Assembly: GCA_937959265.1 (NCBI GenBank)
Contig: CALGMA010000035.1
Coordinates: 1 to 61,379, forward strand
Direction: 5' to 3'
Length of the DNA stretch: 61,379 bases
Source: an uncultured Anaerolineae bacterium
GTDB lineage: Bacteria > Chloroflexota > Anaerolineae > J036 > Brachytrichaceae
Positions 25,399-33,938 of the stretch are shown here, piece by piece. How positions within the stretch are numbered: position 1 is the first letter of the stretch; every line of letters starts with the position of its first letter. Made by a program: the position numbers and the translations under genes. The notes under the pieces were generated by a model. That model was not told where the DNA came from. It worked only from the letters and a program-made list of their open reading frames with translations, and made no database searches.

Positions 25399-26913
25399 TC
25401 ACCGCCGGCATCCGGCAGCGTTGTTGCTGATACGGCAGGGCAGATCTACGGCGCCGGCGAAGTAACCCCTCATCAGCCCGCTGATATCTTCCGCGGTGTG
25501 GCGGGCCAGCGCGTCGAAGAAAGCGTCTTGATCGGCGATCTGATAGGTCTGTGACTGGTAGTAGTCCTTCAACGCAGCATCGAGCGTCGCTGTGCCGACC
25601 TGTTTGCGGATGTCGTTGAGGAACATCAACCCGCGCCGGTAGACCGCGTTGATGTAGGCGCGTGAATCGGGGTAGGCGCTCAGGGGCAGGTCAATCGCGC
25701 CGGTCAGCCGGCCGCGCTCCTTGCCCAGGATGAAGTAGCCGTACCACCAATCGGCGTCGACGTCGTAGTACTCCTGGTAGAAGCGCAGCTCGCCGTAGCG
25801 GGCGAAGGCCTCGTCTAGCCAGGGCGAACGGATCTGGTCGTTGCCGACGACGTTGAACCACCACTGGTGCGCCACCTCATGCACCGTCGTCGCGATCAGG
25901 TCGTGACGCGCGCCGCGGCCGGGATAGCCGGCGTAAATCGTCGTGCCGACGCCGACCATGGCGCTGTATTCCTGGCCCTGTTGCCGGCCGGTCTCCACGA
26001 TGCGCAGCGTCCGGTAAGGATATGGCCCATACAGCCGCGTAAATAGCCGCACTGCGCGCGCAGCGGTGTTCAGCACCGCCTCACTCGTATGGCGATGTTC
26101 GGGATAGACGTAGTGGATGAACGTGACGCCGTCTTCTTCCAGCGTATCAACTTCATACACATCGCTGGCGGCGAAGGCGAACACGCGCGCCTTCGGCAGC
26201 GAATAGCGCCACAAGCGACCGTCGCGCGTCTCATCACCGCCGCCCGCGATGATTACGCCTTCTGGCGCGAGGATGCTTACCTCGTAGTCGGCCAGCTCTG
26301 ACGTGTAGGGATCGCCGATCGGCACATAGGCTGGTGTGTCCCATTGGCCGTCGCGGAACGGCGCGAGCATGACGTACCAGTGGCCGCATGTCAGGCTATG
26401 AGGCCCGCGCGAGGTGTCGTCGCCGCCGATCCCGGTAATCACTTCCTGCAGCGGCACCTTGAAGGTGAAGTCGAAGGTCATGGCAATGGCCCTATCGGGC
26501 GGCAGCGGAGCCGACAGTTGCACGGTGAGCACAGCATCGGTCAGGTCGAAGGTTAGTGGCTCGGCCTGGCCGAAGATACGCACGTCGCGGAACTCGACGG
26601 CGCCGGCTCGTCGCGCCGGCGGCACGTTGAACTTCACCTCGCTGATGGTCTGGCCGGTAGGGTTAACGAACTCGATGCGTTGCTGGGCGTGTACGTTGCC
26701 GCCGGCATAATCCAGCGTGACGTTGAGCACGTAAAGCGGGCGTTCGGGCGGATCATCCAGCATGGGCAGCGCGCCGCCGATCAAACGGCCGGCGATGTCG
26801 CCGCTGCTCACGACGGCTGTTGGGATCAGAATCGGTTCGCCCGATGCGCCGGTACGCGTGCACCCCGCAAGTGCGCACGCAACGATCGAGCAGAACACAA
26901 CGGCGCATCGCAT
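25399..26913 (-). CDS. M1-family zinc metallopeptidase, lipoprotein
   Basis: Extracytoplasmic aminopeptidase-type enzyme of 504 residues. A lipobox (ALAGC) puts the lipidated Cys at residue 18. An N-terminal beta-saddle domain precedes the thermolysin-like domain. Zinc ligands and base are visible: His345-Glu346-x-x-His349 (HEVAH) and Glu368 (WLDEAFA). 'GQEYSAMVG' occupies the place of the GAMEN exopeptidase motif in altered form. ATG 26913 is chosen because the longer frame from 26976 would start before the upstream gene's terminator hairpin (26925-26959) and would spoil the signal peptide. Confidence 0.93.
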   Translation of the reverse strand: MRCAVVFCSIVACALAGCTRTGASGEPILIPTAVVSSGDIAGRLIGGALPMLDDPPERPLYVLNVTLDYAGGNVHAQQRIEFVNPTGQTISEVKFNVPPARRAGAVEFRDVRIFGQAEPLTFDLTDAVLTVQLSAPLPPDRAIAMTFDFTFKVPLQEVITGIGGDDTSRGPHSLTCGHWYVMLAPFRDGQWDTPAYVPIGDPYTSELADYEVSILAPEGVIIAGGGDETRDGRLWRYSLPKARVFAFAASDVYEVDTLEEDGVTFIHYVYPEHRHTSEAVLNTAARAVRLFTRLYGPYPYRTLRIVETGRQQGQEYSAMVGVGTTIYAGYPGRGARHDLIATTVHEVAHQWWFNVVGNDQIRSPWLDEAFARYGELRFYQEYYDVDADWWYGYFILGKERGRLTGAIDLPLSAYPDSRAYINAVYRRGLMFLNDIRKQVGTATLDAALKDYYQSQTYQIADQDAFFDALARHTAEDISGLMRGYFAGAVDLPCRISNNAAGCRR

Positions 26914-26924
26914 GTCACACAAAT

Positions 26925-26959
26925 TAGAAAACAGGTTCCTCTGAGAAACCTGTTTTCTA
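26925..26959 (-). terminator. Palindromic terminator after the SH3b gene
   Basis: TAGAAAACAGGTT (26925-26937) is the exact reverse complement of AACCTGTTTTCTA (26947-26959), a 13-bp stem with a 9-nt loop. On the minus strand it follows the SH3b stop by 13 nt and leads into a T-rich run. Its layout recalls the 'AGAAAC..GGTTTCT' class of dispersed palindromes seen in many bacterial genomes (from memory). Confidence 0.8.
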
Positions 26960-26972
26960 CCTCCTCGCGAGT

Positions 26973-28148
26973 TCACTGCTTGCCGTCGCTCCCCACCGAT
27001 TCTTCGTCGGCGACAGGCGCGATCACCGGCATCGCCCGCGCTGCCGCGTTGGGCAGCGTTAGACTGGCCAGCACCCAGCCTTTCTTACCCTGCCGCTCGA
27101 CCTGGAACCACTTGCCGTCTTTGCTCTTGCCCGTCACGGGTAGGATCACGCCACGCTTGGCGCTGCCGATTATCTTGGCTTTCTGGTTCGGCTCGGCGCG
27201 GATGTTCAGGCTGCTGCGCGCGTTGATGGCGAGCGCGGGCTGAGCACCTGTAGGCGCTTTCACCGGCGTGAGCGCCGGCTGTGGCTTTGCTTGCGCCTGG
27301 TCTTGAGGGGAAGTCTTAATGCTGGCCGCATCTTCCGGCGGGGGGACGACGCCCGGCCCGGTTTCGATGAATCCCTGGCCGAGGCAGATACCCTTCGCCC
27401 CCCGTGCAGGCAAGATCTCAAAGCAGCTATCGTCGGCGTGGACGTCATTGTGCTCGACCGGAAACTCTGCGGAACTCCAGATCAGCACGTTCACCGCGCT
27501 GTTCATCGCCACGCCGTCCACCGAAATCTGTTCCCAGCGGTCGTAGGGCTGCGCCCAATCGGAGCAGACCAGGTTCGGATCGAACATGTTACGAGGGCCA
27601 CCGTCTTGGTCAATGCATACGCGCACCTTCAGGTTGCCGTCCTGGATGGACTTTGGCGGGATCTCAGCCTGCTCGCTCAGGTTGCTCGACCAGAGCTGTA
27701 ACCAGGAGGTGAAGCGGATCGGCGCCCCGATCGGCAGGTTAATGACGTATTGCATGACGCCGGCCTTCTTGTTTAGAGCGAAGAAATTGAACCAGCGGTT
27801 CGAGCCGCCGCCGCTGTGTACACGATAGGGATACTCGTGTTGGAAGACCGGCCGGAACTCTGGCGTGCGGAAGTAAGGATCGCGTGGGTCAACGCCTTCG
27901 GGCGGCTCTTCCCAGAAGGGCAGCCATCCCCACGCTACATTGATCTCGCCGCGGTCGGCGAAATAAATTCCCGGGTGCTCATGTCCCGGATTGATGAGCA
28001 GGTTGTAGCCGGGCCGGTAAAGCGCGCCCGTCTGGGCGGCAGCGGTGCGTAGGCTGGCCGTATTGGCTGATTGCGGCGAGAAAGCGAGGGCTGAAACGCC
28101 CATCGCGACGGCGATGAACGTCTTGCACGCTTGGTTTGTGAAGGTCAT
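26973..28148 (-). CDS. Secreted protein with carbohydrate-binding-like domain and bacterial SH3 domain
   Basis: A 391-residue exported protein. A signal peptide occupies about 1-30. A beta-rich domain (about 45-270) begins 'LLINPGHEHPGIYF', the usual opening of carbohydrate-binding-like jelly rolls in secreted proteins. A Pro/Ala/Gln-rich linker follows, then an SH3b domain (about 308-367: 'RSSLNIRAEPNQKAKIIGSAKRGVILPVTGKS'). SH3b domains commonly bind peptidoglycan or envelope glycans. No catalytic motif is seen. 'ggag' lies upstream of the ATG. It is divergent from the GH5-like gene and ends at a strong terminator. Confidence 0.85.
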   Translation of the reverse strand: MTFTNQACKTFIAVAMGVSALAFSPQSANTASLRTAAAQTGALYRPGYNLLINPGHEHPGIYFADRGEINVAWGWLPFWEEPPEGVDPRDPYFRTPEFRPVFQHEYPYRVHSGGGSNRWFNFFALNKKAGVMQYVINLPIGAPIRFTSWLQLWSSNLSEQAEIPPKSIQDGNLKVRVCIDQDGGPRNMFDPNLVCSDWAQPYDRWEQISVDGVAMNSAVNVLIWSSAEFPVEHNDVHADDSCFEILPARGAKGICLGQGFIETGPGVVPPPEDAASIKTSPQDQAQAKPQPALTPVKAPTGAQPALAINARSSLNIRAEPNQKAKIIGSAKRGVILPVTGKSKDGKWFQVERQGKKGWVLASLTLPNAAARAMPVIAPVADEESVGSDGKQ

Positions 28149-28309
28149 ATCGTGCTGGCTCCGTCTTGTGCTGCTGAGTCGGCTGTGGCGAAGGCCCAGC
28201 CGGAGGCTGGCATGAGCGACGATGTCGAGTGCAATCGCGGCGCGTTATACCACAGGCGCATAGCAAATTTGGATACTGCGGCAGATATATTGCCCGATCG
28301 GCGGACATT

Positions 28310-28315
28310 TATACT
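28310..28315 (+). promoter_or_regulatory. -10 box (TATACT) giving a probable leaderless GTG start
   Basis: TATACT ends seven nt before GTG 28323. The best -35 candidate, TTGCCC at 28290, is only 14 nt away. No ribosome binding site precedes the GTG. Confidence 0.45.
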
Positions 28316-28322
28316 CTTCGAA

Positions 28323-29186
28323 GTGAACATACATCGTTCGGTGATCCGTCAGCCAAGCGGCGCGTTGTGTGCTCCCTTGAGCTGGCCGGTGATCGCCCTG
28401 GCCGTGCTTTCGCTCTGTGCGTGCAGTGGGCGCCCACTTGCTGTAATGGCCACCCCAACGCCGATCGTCCCGCAGTACTGTACGTTGCGCGTCGCGGGAC
28501 GATGGATCGTTGATGCGGGGGGCAACATTGTCATCCTGCATGGGACGAGCCTGCCTACGCTGACGGAAATGGCGCAGAGCGATCGCAATGCTGCACAGCG
28601 CCTCCGCAGCCTGGCCGAAGCCGGTGCGCGCGTCGTGCGCTTGCCCATCGAGCAACGCGAGATTACGCCGACGTTCGTGCCGGCGGTCGTATCGCCCTTC
28701 ATTGACCAGGCCAATGCGCTGGGTATGCTCGTCGTCCTCGCCTATCGCAACGACCCCGGCGAGACGGTGCGCAAGCAGGGCGAGGCGGCCGAAGAGTGGC
28801 TGCGGCTGGCCTTGACGTATCTGCGCAGCGCGCCTGGCGTGTGGCTCGAACCCTTTGCCCGGCCGATTGCCACGCCCAAGTGGCGCGCGATGAACCAGCG
28901 GATGGTGGATGTCGCGCGCGGCTACCGCGCCGATAACATCATCGTGGTTCGCGCCCCGGATTGGCTGCGAGACGCTTCGGACGAGCCGTTGGTTGGCGAC
29001 CACATCGTCTATGCAGTGTCCTCGTTGGAGGATTGGCCGCTGGATGTCGCGCCGTTCGTCCTGACCGACTTCGACGGCGCGGGCATCCGGGCCGTGCAGG
29101 ATGCGCGGGTGTGGAGCATCGCGACCGAGGCCGTCCGGCCGGCCGATCTCGCGGCGCTGTGGCGCGCGAGTCAACCCTGTGAATGA
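28323..29186 (+). CDS. Lipoprotein with glycoside-hydrolase-5-like (cellulase-fold) domain
   Basis: A 287-residue exported lipoprotein; the signal peptide ends in 'LSLCAC', so the lipidated Cys is near residue 34. The body opens like GH5 proteins ('GRWIVDAGGNIVILHGTSLPTL', then 'LAEAGARVVRLPIE') and continues with alternating strand-helix units. The clear catalytic Glu pairs of GH5 (NEP and a late E) are not obvious, so it may be inactive or highly diverged. GTG 28323 is chosen because it starts at the signal peptide and lies just after a -10 box; longer frames overlap the divergent gene. Confidence 0.68.
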   Translation: MNIHRSVIRQPSGALCAPLSWPVIALAVLSLCACSGRPLAVMATPTPIVPQYCTLRVAGRWIVDAGGNIVILHGTSLPTLTEMAQSDRNAAQRLRSLAEAGARVVRLPIEQREITPTFVPAVVSPFIDQANALGMLVVLAYRNDPGETVRKQGEAAEEWLRLALTYLRSAPGVWLEPFARPIATPKWRAMNQRMVDVARGYRADNIIVVRAPDWLRDASDEPLVGDHIVYAVSSLEDWPLDVAPFVLTDFDGAGIRAVQDARVWSIATEAVRPADLAALWRASQPCE

Positions 29187-29213
29187 GTCGCAAGTCCTGA
29201 AAGGTAAGCGCGT

Positions 29214-30809
29214 GTGAATCGTCAGTCCCGAACCCACCATCCCCAATCGGGGATCCACACGACGGCCTGGATCCTCGGCGATCAACTCTCGCATCGCTGG
29301 CCGGAGTGGCTGGCACAAGCAGGGTTAGGCCCGGCCAACACGCGGCTACTCTTCATCGAGAGCGCGGCCAAGATTCGTTCGCGGCCGTGGCACAAGCATA
29401 AGCTCATCCTGGTGCTCAGCGCCATGCGCCATTTTGCCCAGGCCATGCGCGACCTGGGCTGGCAGGTGGACTATCGCAAAGCTGCGACGTTCGAGGCCGG
29501 CCTGCGCGCGCACGTCGCAGCGCATGCGCCTGCGCGCATCGTCGTCATGCAGCCCAACACCTGGCAGGGTCGGGCCTTTGTGGAGCAGTTGAGCCAGGCA
29601 GAGGGCAATCCAGTTGCCCAATTTTTGCTGCTCGATTCGCGGTTCTTCCTGGCCAAGCCGGAAGACTTGGGCGCGAGTCGGTCGCCGTTGATGGAGACGT
29701 TCTATCGCAAGATGCGCCGGCGCACCGGCTACCTGATGGACGGCGACCAACCCGTCGGCAGCAAGTGGAACTTCGACGACGAGAACCGCCGACCGCCCCC
29801 GAAGGAATGGAGGATGAAACAAGCCGCGTCGAGAATTGCCGACCGGCCATCCGCCCTCTCAATTCCGCCGCTGCCCGTATTCGCGCCCGACGCGATGACC
29901 CGCGAGGTCATCGCCGAAGTCGCGCAAGTGGAAACGGCCTGGGGCGCGCTGGATGGCTTCGCCTTGCCGGTGACGCGCGAAGACGCGCTGAAGTTCTGCG
30001 CCGACTTCATCGCCCATCGCCTGCCCAACTTTGGCCCTTACGAAGACGCGATGGTGAGCGGGCAGCCGGTGTTGTTCCATTCGATGCTCTCGCCGCTGCT
30101 CAACATCGGCCTGCTGGAGCGCGACGAGTTGTGCGCAATGGCGGAGCAGGCTTATCGCGAAGGCCGCGCGCCGCTCAACTCGGTCGAGGGATTCATTCGG
30201 CAACTGATCGGCTGGCGCGAATTCGTCTATGCCTGTTACTGGCGCGAGATGCCCCGCCTGCGCGAGATGAACGCCTTGAACGCGACGCGACCGCTGCCGA
30301 AGTTCTACTGGGACGCGCAGACTGAGATGGCCTGCTTGCGCGAGTGTGTGCAGGGCGTGTGGGAGCGCGGCTATACGCATCACATCCAGCGGCTGATGGT
30401 GCTGTGCAACTTCGCGCTGCTCGCCGGCGTCAGCCCGCAAGAGGTCAACGAGTGGTTCTTCGCGACGTATGTGGATGCCTACGACTGGGTGGTGACGCCC
30501 AATGTGGTGGGCATGGGCGCGTATGGCGACGGCGGCATCGTCGGCACCAAGCCCTATGCCGCCAGCGCGAATTACATCCATAAGATGAGCACCTATTGCG
30601 AGGGATGCCGTTACGATCCTCGGCAGCGCCTGGGCGAACGCGCTTGCCCGTTCAACGCGCTGTACTGGGACTTTGTCGCGCGCAACGCCGATGCCCTGGG
30701 CGCGAATCCGCGCACCAGCATGCCGGTGATGGCCCTGCGCAAAATGAAGGCCGACGAAGTGAACGCGCTGTGCGCGCAGGCGAAGTGGTTTCTCGACTCG
30801 TTGGCCTAA
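29214..30809 (+). CDS. FeS-containing photolyase/cryptochrome (FeS-BCP, PhrB/CryB class)
   Basis: Light-dependent (6-4)-type DNA photolyase or cryptochrome of 531 residues with FAD, a probable lumazine antenna and a [4Fe-4S] cluster. Cluster cysteines are Cys374, Cys462, Cys465 and Cys478. Their spacing is the same as my recollection of PhrB Cys350/438/441/454. The active-site His pair is 389-390 (YTHHIQRLMV). Two stretches look added: an N-terminal tail (1-17) before 'AWILGDQLS' and an insert (about 200-218) between the antenna and helical domains. GTG 29214 is preceded by 'aaagg'. It follows the GH5-like gene by 27 nt. Confidence 0.95.
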   Translation: MNRQSRTHHPQSGIHTTAWILGDQLSHRWPEWLAQAGLGPANTRLLFIESAAKIRSRPWHKHKLILVLSAMRHFAQAMRDLGWQVDYRKAATFEAGLRAHVAAHAPARIVVMQPNTWQGRAFVEQLSQAEGNPVAQFLLLDSRFFLAKPEDLGASRSPLMETFYRKMRRRTGYLMDGDQPVGSKWNFDDENRRPPPKEWRMKQAASRIADRPSALSIPPLPVFAPDAMTREVIAEVAQVETAWGALDGFALPVTREDALKFCADFIAHRLPNFGPYEDAMVSGQPVLFHSMLSPLLNIGLLERDELCAMAEQAYREGRAPLNSVEGFIRQLIGWREFVYACYWREMPRLREMNALNATRPLPKFYWDAQTEMACLRECVQGVWERGYTHHIQRLMVLCNFALLAGVSPQEVNEWFFATYVDAYDWVVTPNVVGMGAYGDGGIVGTKPYAASANYIHKMSTYCEGCRYDPRQRLGERACPFNALYWDFVARNADALGANPRTSMPVMALRKMKADEVNALCAQAKWFLDSLA

Positions 30810-31093
30810 CGCAACAACGCCTGCACGAGCGACTCCCACTCCGCCTCGAGCGAGCCGGTGAAAGCAGGCTTACGCGCCTGGCGATACCAGTAGCCGGCGT
30901 TGGAGGCGTCACCCTCCTTGCGGTGCAGATAGGCATGCACCCACGCGCCGTCCGCGTCGTCTTGCGCCTGGGCGCAGGCATGTGCTTTGTGCCAATCACC
31001 CTTGGCGTCCCACCACAGCGCTTGCGCAGCCAGGCTCAGCCCGGCCGGCGGCTCATTCGATGCCAGTGATGCTTTGAACTCGGCGTAGTGCAT
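30806..31093 (-). CDS. Conserved hypothetical protein (95 aa)
   Basis: A small soluble protein rich in Trp, His and Ala: 'AQALWWDAKGDWHKAHACAQAQDD', then 'GAWVHAYLHRKEGDASNAGYWYRQA'. The pattern resembles a short helical-repeat protein known in many bacteria as a hypothetical of constant size; no function is known to me. It overlaps the cryptochrome gene's 3' end by four bases, tail to tail. GATAAT at 31106-31101 lies seven nt before the ATG, so it is probably leaderless. Confidence 0.82.
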   Translation of the reverse strand: MHYAEFKASLASNEPPAGLSLAAQALWWDAKGDWHKAHACAQAQDDADGAWVHAYLHRKEGDASNAGYWYRQARKPAFTGSLEAEWESLVQALLR

Positions 31094-31100
31094 GACAAGG

Positions 31101-31106
31101 ATTATC
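31101..31106 (-). promoter_or_regulatory. -10 box (GATAAT) giving a probable leaderless start
   Basis: GATAAT on the minus strand ends seven nt before the ATG at 31093. No Shine-Dalgarno sequence. Confidence 0.45.
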
Positions 31107-31159
31107 GCGCTGTTTGTCGCATCGGGGCGGATTGGGGTTTAATAGCGCCGGCGCCCACG

Positions 31160-32425
31160 ATGAGACCTCGCTTCCCTGCGCTTGCTTCGCGCGACTTCCG
31201 CATCTTCTGGGTCACGCAGTTCATCTCGCTGATCGGCACGTGGATGCAGACTACGGTGCAAGCCTATCTGGCCTATCGCATCACCGGCCAGCCGATCTAC
31301 CTCGGCTTGATCGGCGTCGCCGGTACGTTGCCTTCGCTGTTGTTCACTTTGCCCGGCGGCGTATGGGTGGAAAGGCTCGATAAACGTAAAACTGTCGTCA
31401 CCTTCCAGGTCGTGATGATGGCGCAGGCATTTGCGCTCGCCTTCCTCACCCTTGCCGGCGTTGTCACGATCTGGTGGATCATTGGGCTGGCTTTCGTCCT
31501 GGGCGCGGCCAACTCGATCGAGATCACCGCGCGCCAGGCGATGATGATCGAGATCGTCGGCAAAGCTGGGTTGCCCAACGCGATTGCGCTGAACTCGACT
31601 GCATTCAACGTGGCGCGCGTGGTTGGCCCGGCGCTCTCCGCGCCGCTGCTGCTGATCTTCTCCGAACGCGGCGAGGGCTGGGCGTTTCTCCTCAACGGCA
31701 TCAGTTACCTGGTTGTCATCCTGGGACTGCTGGCGATTCATCCGAAGGTGGCCGATGCGGCATCGGCGGGCGATCATTCCCCTGCCGCCTCGCCGAACGA
31801 TGTGCTCGCGCAGTTTCGCGAAGGTCAGCGCTACATTCGTCAAACGACGTTGATCGGGCTGATCATCGTCATGGCTGCCGCGCCGGGCCTGTTCGCCTTC
31901 CCGGTTATCCAGCAGATCCCCGCATTTGCGCGCGATGTGCTGGCGCAACCAGGTGACACCGATGCGGCAGTGGCCGCGCGCAACAGCGCCATGGTGACGG
32001 CTCAGGGCGTCGGCGCGCTGCTCGCCGCGATCATGCTCACGCTGCTCAGCGCCTTTCGTCGCAAGGGCCGCCTGATGACGGTGGGTCAGTTCGCCTTCTC
32101 CGTTGCCCTGTTGGGCATCGGCCTTTCGCGCAGCATCGCACTCACCTTGCCGATCTTGACGCTGTTCGGCTGGGGGACGGTCACCTCGCTGGCGACCAGC
32201 AATACCATTATCCAGCTCGTCACGCCCAACGAGCTGCGCGGCCGCGTGATCAGCACCTATTTATGGGCGCTCCAAGGCGTCGCGCCGTTTGGCAGCCTGT
32301 TGATCGGCTGGATTGCGCAGACGTGGGGCGCGCCGACGGCGGCGCTTTTTGGCGGCTTGGCGTGCCTGGCGACCTACGTTGTGACCAACCTGAAGACGCC
32401 TACGGTGCGCCGGTTCGAGGATTGA
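31160..32425 (+). CDS. Major facilitator superfamily exporter, EntS/MFS_3 type
   Basis: A 421-residue inner-membrane transporter with twelve predicted helices. The opening 'FPALASRDFRIFWVTQFISLIGTWMQ' and loop 2-3 motif 'GGVWVERLDKRKTVV' are typical of the MFS_3 group that exports siderophores, drugs or unknown metabolites. 'TPNELRGRVISTYLW' near residue 355 is the matching C-half motif. ATG 31160 matches homologue starts; an in-frame start at 31088 would overlap the divergent gene. TTTAAT at 31138-31143 may be its -10. A strong bidirectional terminator follows. Confidence 0.9.
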   Translation: MRPRFPALASRDFRIFWVTQFISLIGTWMQTTVQAYLAYRITGQPIYLGLIGVAGTLPSLLFTLPGGVWVERLDKRKTVVTFQVVMMAQAFALAFLTLAGVVTIWWIIGLAFVLGAANSIEITARQAMMIEIVGKAGLPNAIALNSTAFNVARVVGPALSAPLLLIFSERGEGWAFLLNGISYLVVILGLLAIHPKVADAASAGDHSPAASPNDVLAQFREGQRYIRQTTLIGLIIVMAAAPGLFAFPVIQQIPAFARDVLAQPGDTDAAVAARNSAMVTAQGVGALLAAIMLTLLSAFRRKGRLMTVGQFAFSVALLGIGLSRSIALTLPILTLFGWGTVTSLATSNTIIQLVTPNELRGRVISTYLWALQGVAPFGSLLIGWIAQTWGAPTAALFGGLACLATYVVTNLKTPTVRRFED

Positions 32426-32430
32426 ATGAA

Positions 32431-32464
32431 AAACCCCGGCTTCTTAGAAGAGAAGCCGGGGTTT
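32431..32464. terminator. Bidirectional palindromic terminator
   Basis: AAACCCCGGCTTCT (32431-32444) pairs perfectly with AGAAGCCGGGGTTT (32451-32464): 14 bp, 6-nt loop, an A run before and a T run after. It sits between the convergent exporter and HtrA genes and can serve both. It belongs to the same general class as the hairpin at 26925. Confidence 0.88.
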
Positions 32465-32498
32465 CTGTAGCCATTTTCGTGTGCTTGGCGTCGCGCCC

Positions 32499-33731
32499 TT
32501 ATCGTGGCCGCTCGCCCAGCGTCACGGTGAGGTCGAGCTGCCGGCCGTCGCGCCACACTGTCAATGTCACGCGGTCGCCGGGTTGGTGGTTCTTTACCAG
32601 CAGTGCGATTAACTCCTCATAGTCGCTGATCGGCTGGCCGTTGAATGCCAGGATGATGTCGCCCAGGCTGGTGATCTGGCTGGTGTTGCGGCTGATGGTC
32701 GAGCCGCGCAGCCCTGCGCTGGCGACCGGCCCGCGCTCTACCACGCCACCCACCACGACGCCGCGCTCGATCGGCAGGTTGAACTGATCGCCGACCTCGG
32801 CCAGGCTGAACGCGCCCTGGATGCCGAGGTAGGGATAGCGCACGCGCCCCTCTTCGAGTAGCGCCCGCACCACTCGCTTGACCGTGTTCGAGGGCACGGC
32901 GAAGCCCACGCCGCTATTGGCCGGTTGGCCGAACCCGGCCTGGTTGTTGGTTCGGATTGCCGTGTTCACGCCGATCACTCGGCCGCGCGTATCGAGCAGC
33001 GGCCCGCCGGAATTGCCCGGATTGATCGCCGCATCGGTCTGGATGATGTCCGGGTTAGAGAACGCCCCCTGGCCGCTGGACGACGCTTCGGGCAGCACGC
33101 GCCCGCGCGCGCTCACAATGCCCAGCGTCATGGTGCCGGCCAGTCCGAACGGGTTGCCGATGGCGACCACGCGCTGACCCACCTTGACTTCATCCGAGTC
33201 GGCCAATTCGACTACCGTCAGCCGCTCGGCCGGACGATTCACTTTCAGCAACGCCAGGTCGCTGTAGGGGTCGGTGCCAATCAGGTCGGCGCGCGCACGC
33301 GTCCCGTCGGAGAAGATTACGTTGATCCGATCTGCGCCATCCACGACGTGGTTGTTCGTGACGATGTAACCGGCTGTATCAATCACAAAGCCCGATCCCG
33401 ACCCCGCACCGACGAACCCGCTGCCGGTGTTGCGTTGCACGGAAATTGAGACCACCGCGCGGTTGACGCGCTCATATAGGTTGATGAGCACGGCTTCCTC
33501 TTCGTCGAACTTGGCACGAGCAGCGGCAGGAATCGCTGTTGGCGTGGGCTGGATAACGACCGGCGCATTGATCACCGGCGTGATCGTCCCTGCTTCGCCG
33601 CTGCGTGTTACGGCCGCAGCGTGCGCCTCGGCCTCGTCGGCCAGCGAACGCACGAATGATGGAATCGAACCGCAGCCTGATAGCAAGATGGCCGTCGCTG
33701 CGATGATAGAAAGCAGTTGCTTGTTCCTCAT
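32499..33731 (-). CDS. HtrA/DegP-type S1C serine protease, lipoprotein, with PDZ domain
   Basis: Envelope quality-control protease of 410 residues. A lipobox (LLSGC) marks Cys20 as the anchor. A threonine/proline linker precedes the trypsin-like domain (about 80-290) with catalytic His128 (TNNHVVDG), Asp158 (YSDLALLKV) and Ser241 (NPGNSGGPLL). One PDZ domain (about 305-405) completes it. It is the shorter, single-PDZ type. ATG 33731 has GAGGT upstream. A promoter lies at 33833-33805. It stands alone as a transcription unit. Confidence 0.95.
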   Translation of the reverse strand: MRNKQLLSIIAATAILLSGCGSIPSFVRSLADEAEAHAAAVTRSGEAGTITPVINAPVVIQPTPTAIPAAARAKFDEEEAVLINLYERVNRAVVSISVQRNTGSGFVGAGSGSGFVIDTAGYIVTNNHVVDGADRINVIFSDGTRARADLIGTDPYSDLALLKVNRPAERLTVVELADSDEVKVGQRVVAIGNPFGLAGTMTLGIVSARGRVLPEASSSGQGAFSNPDIIQTDAAINPGNSGGPLLDTRGRVIGVNTAIRTNNQAGFGQPANSGVGFAVPSNTVKRVVRALLEEGRVRYPYLGIQGAFSLAEVGDQFNLPIERGVVVGGVVERGPVASAGLRGSTISRNTSQITSLGDIILAFNGQPISDYEELIALLVKNHQPGDRVTLTVWRDGRQLDLTVTLGERPR

Positions 33732-33804
33732 GATCTTTGGTTTACCTCAAAGCCAAAACTGCCCGACGGCGAAGTAGTCACTGCGCGTCGAGCAGCGCGC
33801 ATAT

Positions 33805-33833
33805 CTATAATCCAACTTCGAGCCGTTGACCAA
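33805..33833 (-). promoter_or_regulatory. Promoter of the HtrA-type gene
   Basis: On the minus strand TTGGTC (33833-33828), a 17-nt spacer and TTATAG (33810-33805, overlapping TATAGA). The leader is about 65 nt and contains a ribosome binding site. Confidence 0.5.
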
Positions 33834-33926
33834 GCTGCCAACGGTTCCCGTGCTTAATGATTATCAACGACTTTAGACGAGGCTGAAGCCGACGTGAATA
33901 ATCGAGCATAAGAAAGGTTAACGTCT

Positions 33927-33932
33927 CATAAT
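33927..33932 (+). promoter_or_regulatory. -10 box (CATAAT) giving a probable leaderless start
   Basis: CATAAT ends six nt before ATG 33939. There is no ribosome binding site and no clear -35. Confidence 0.45.
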
Positions 33933-33938
33933 TTGCGC

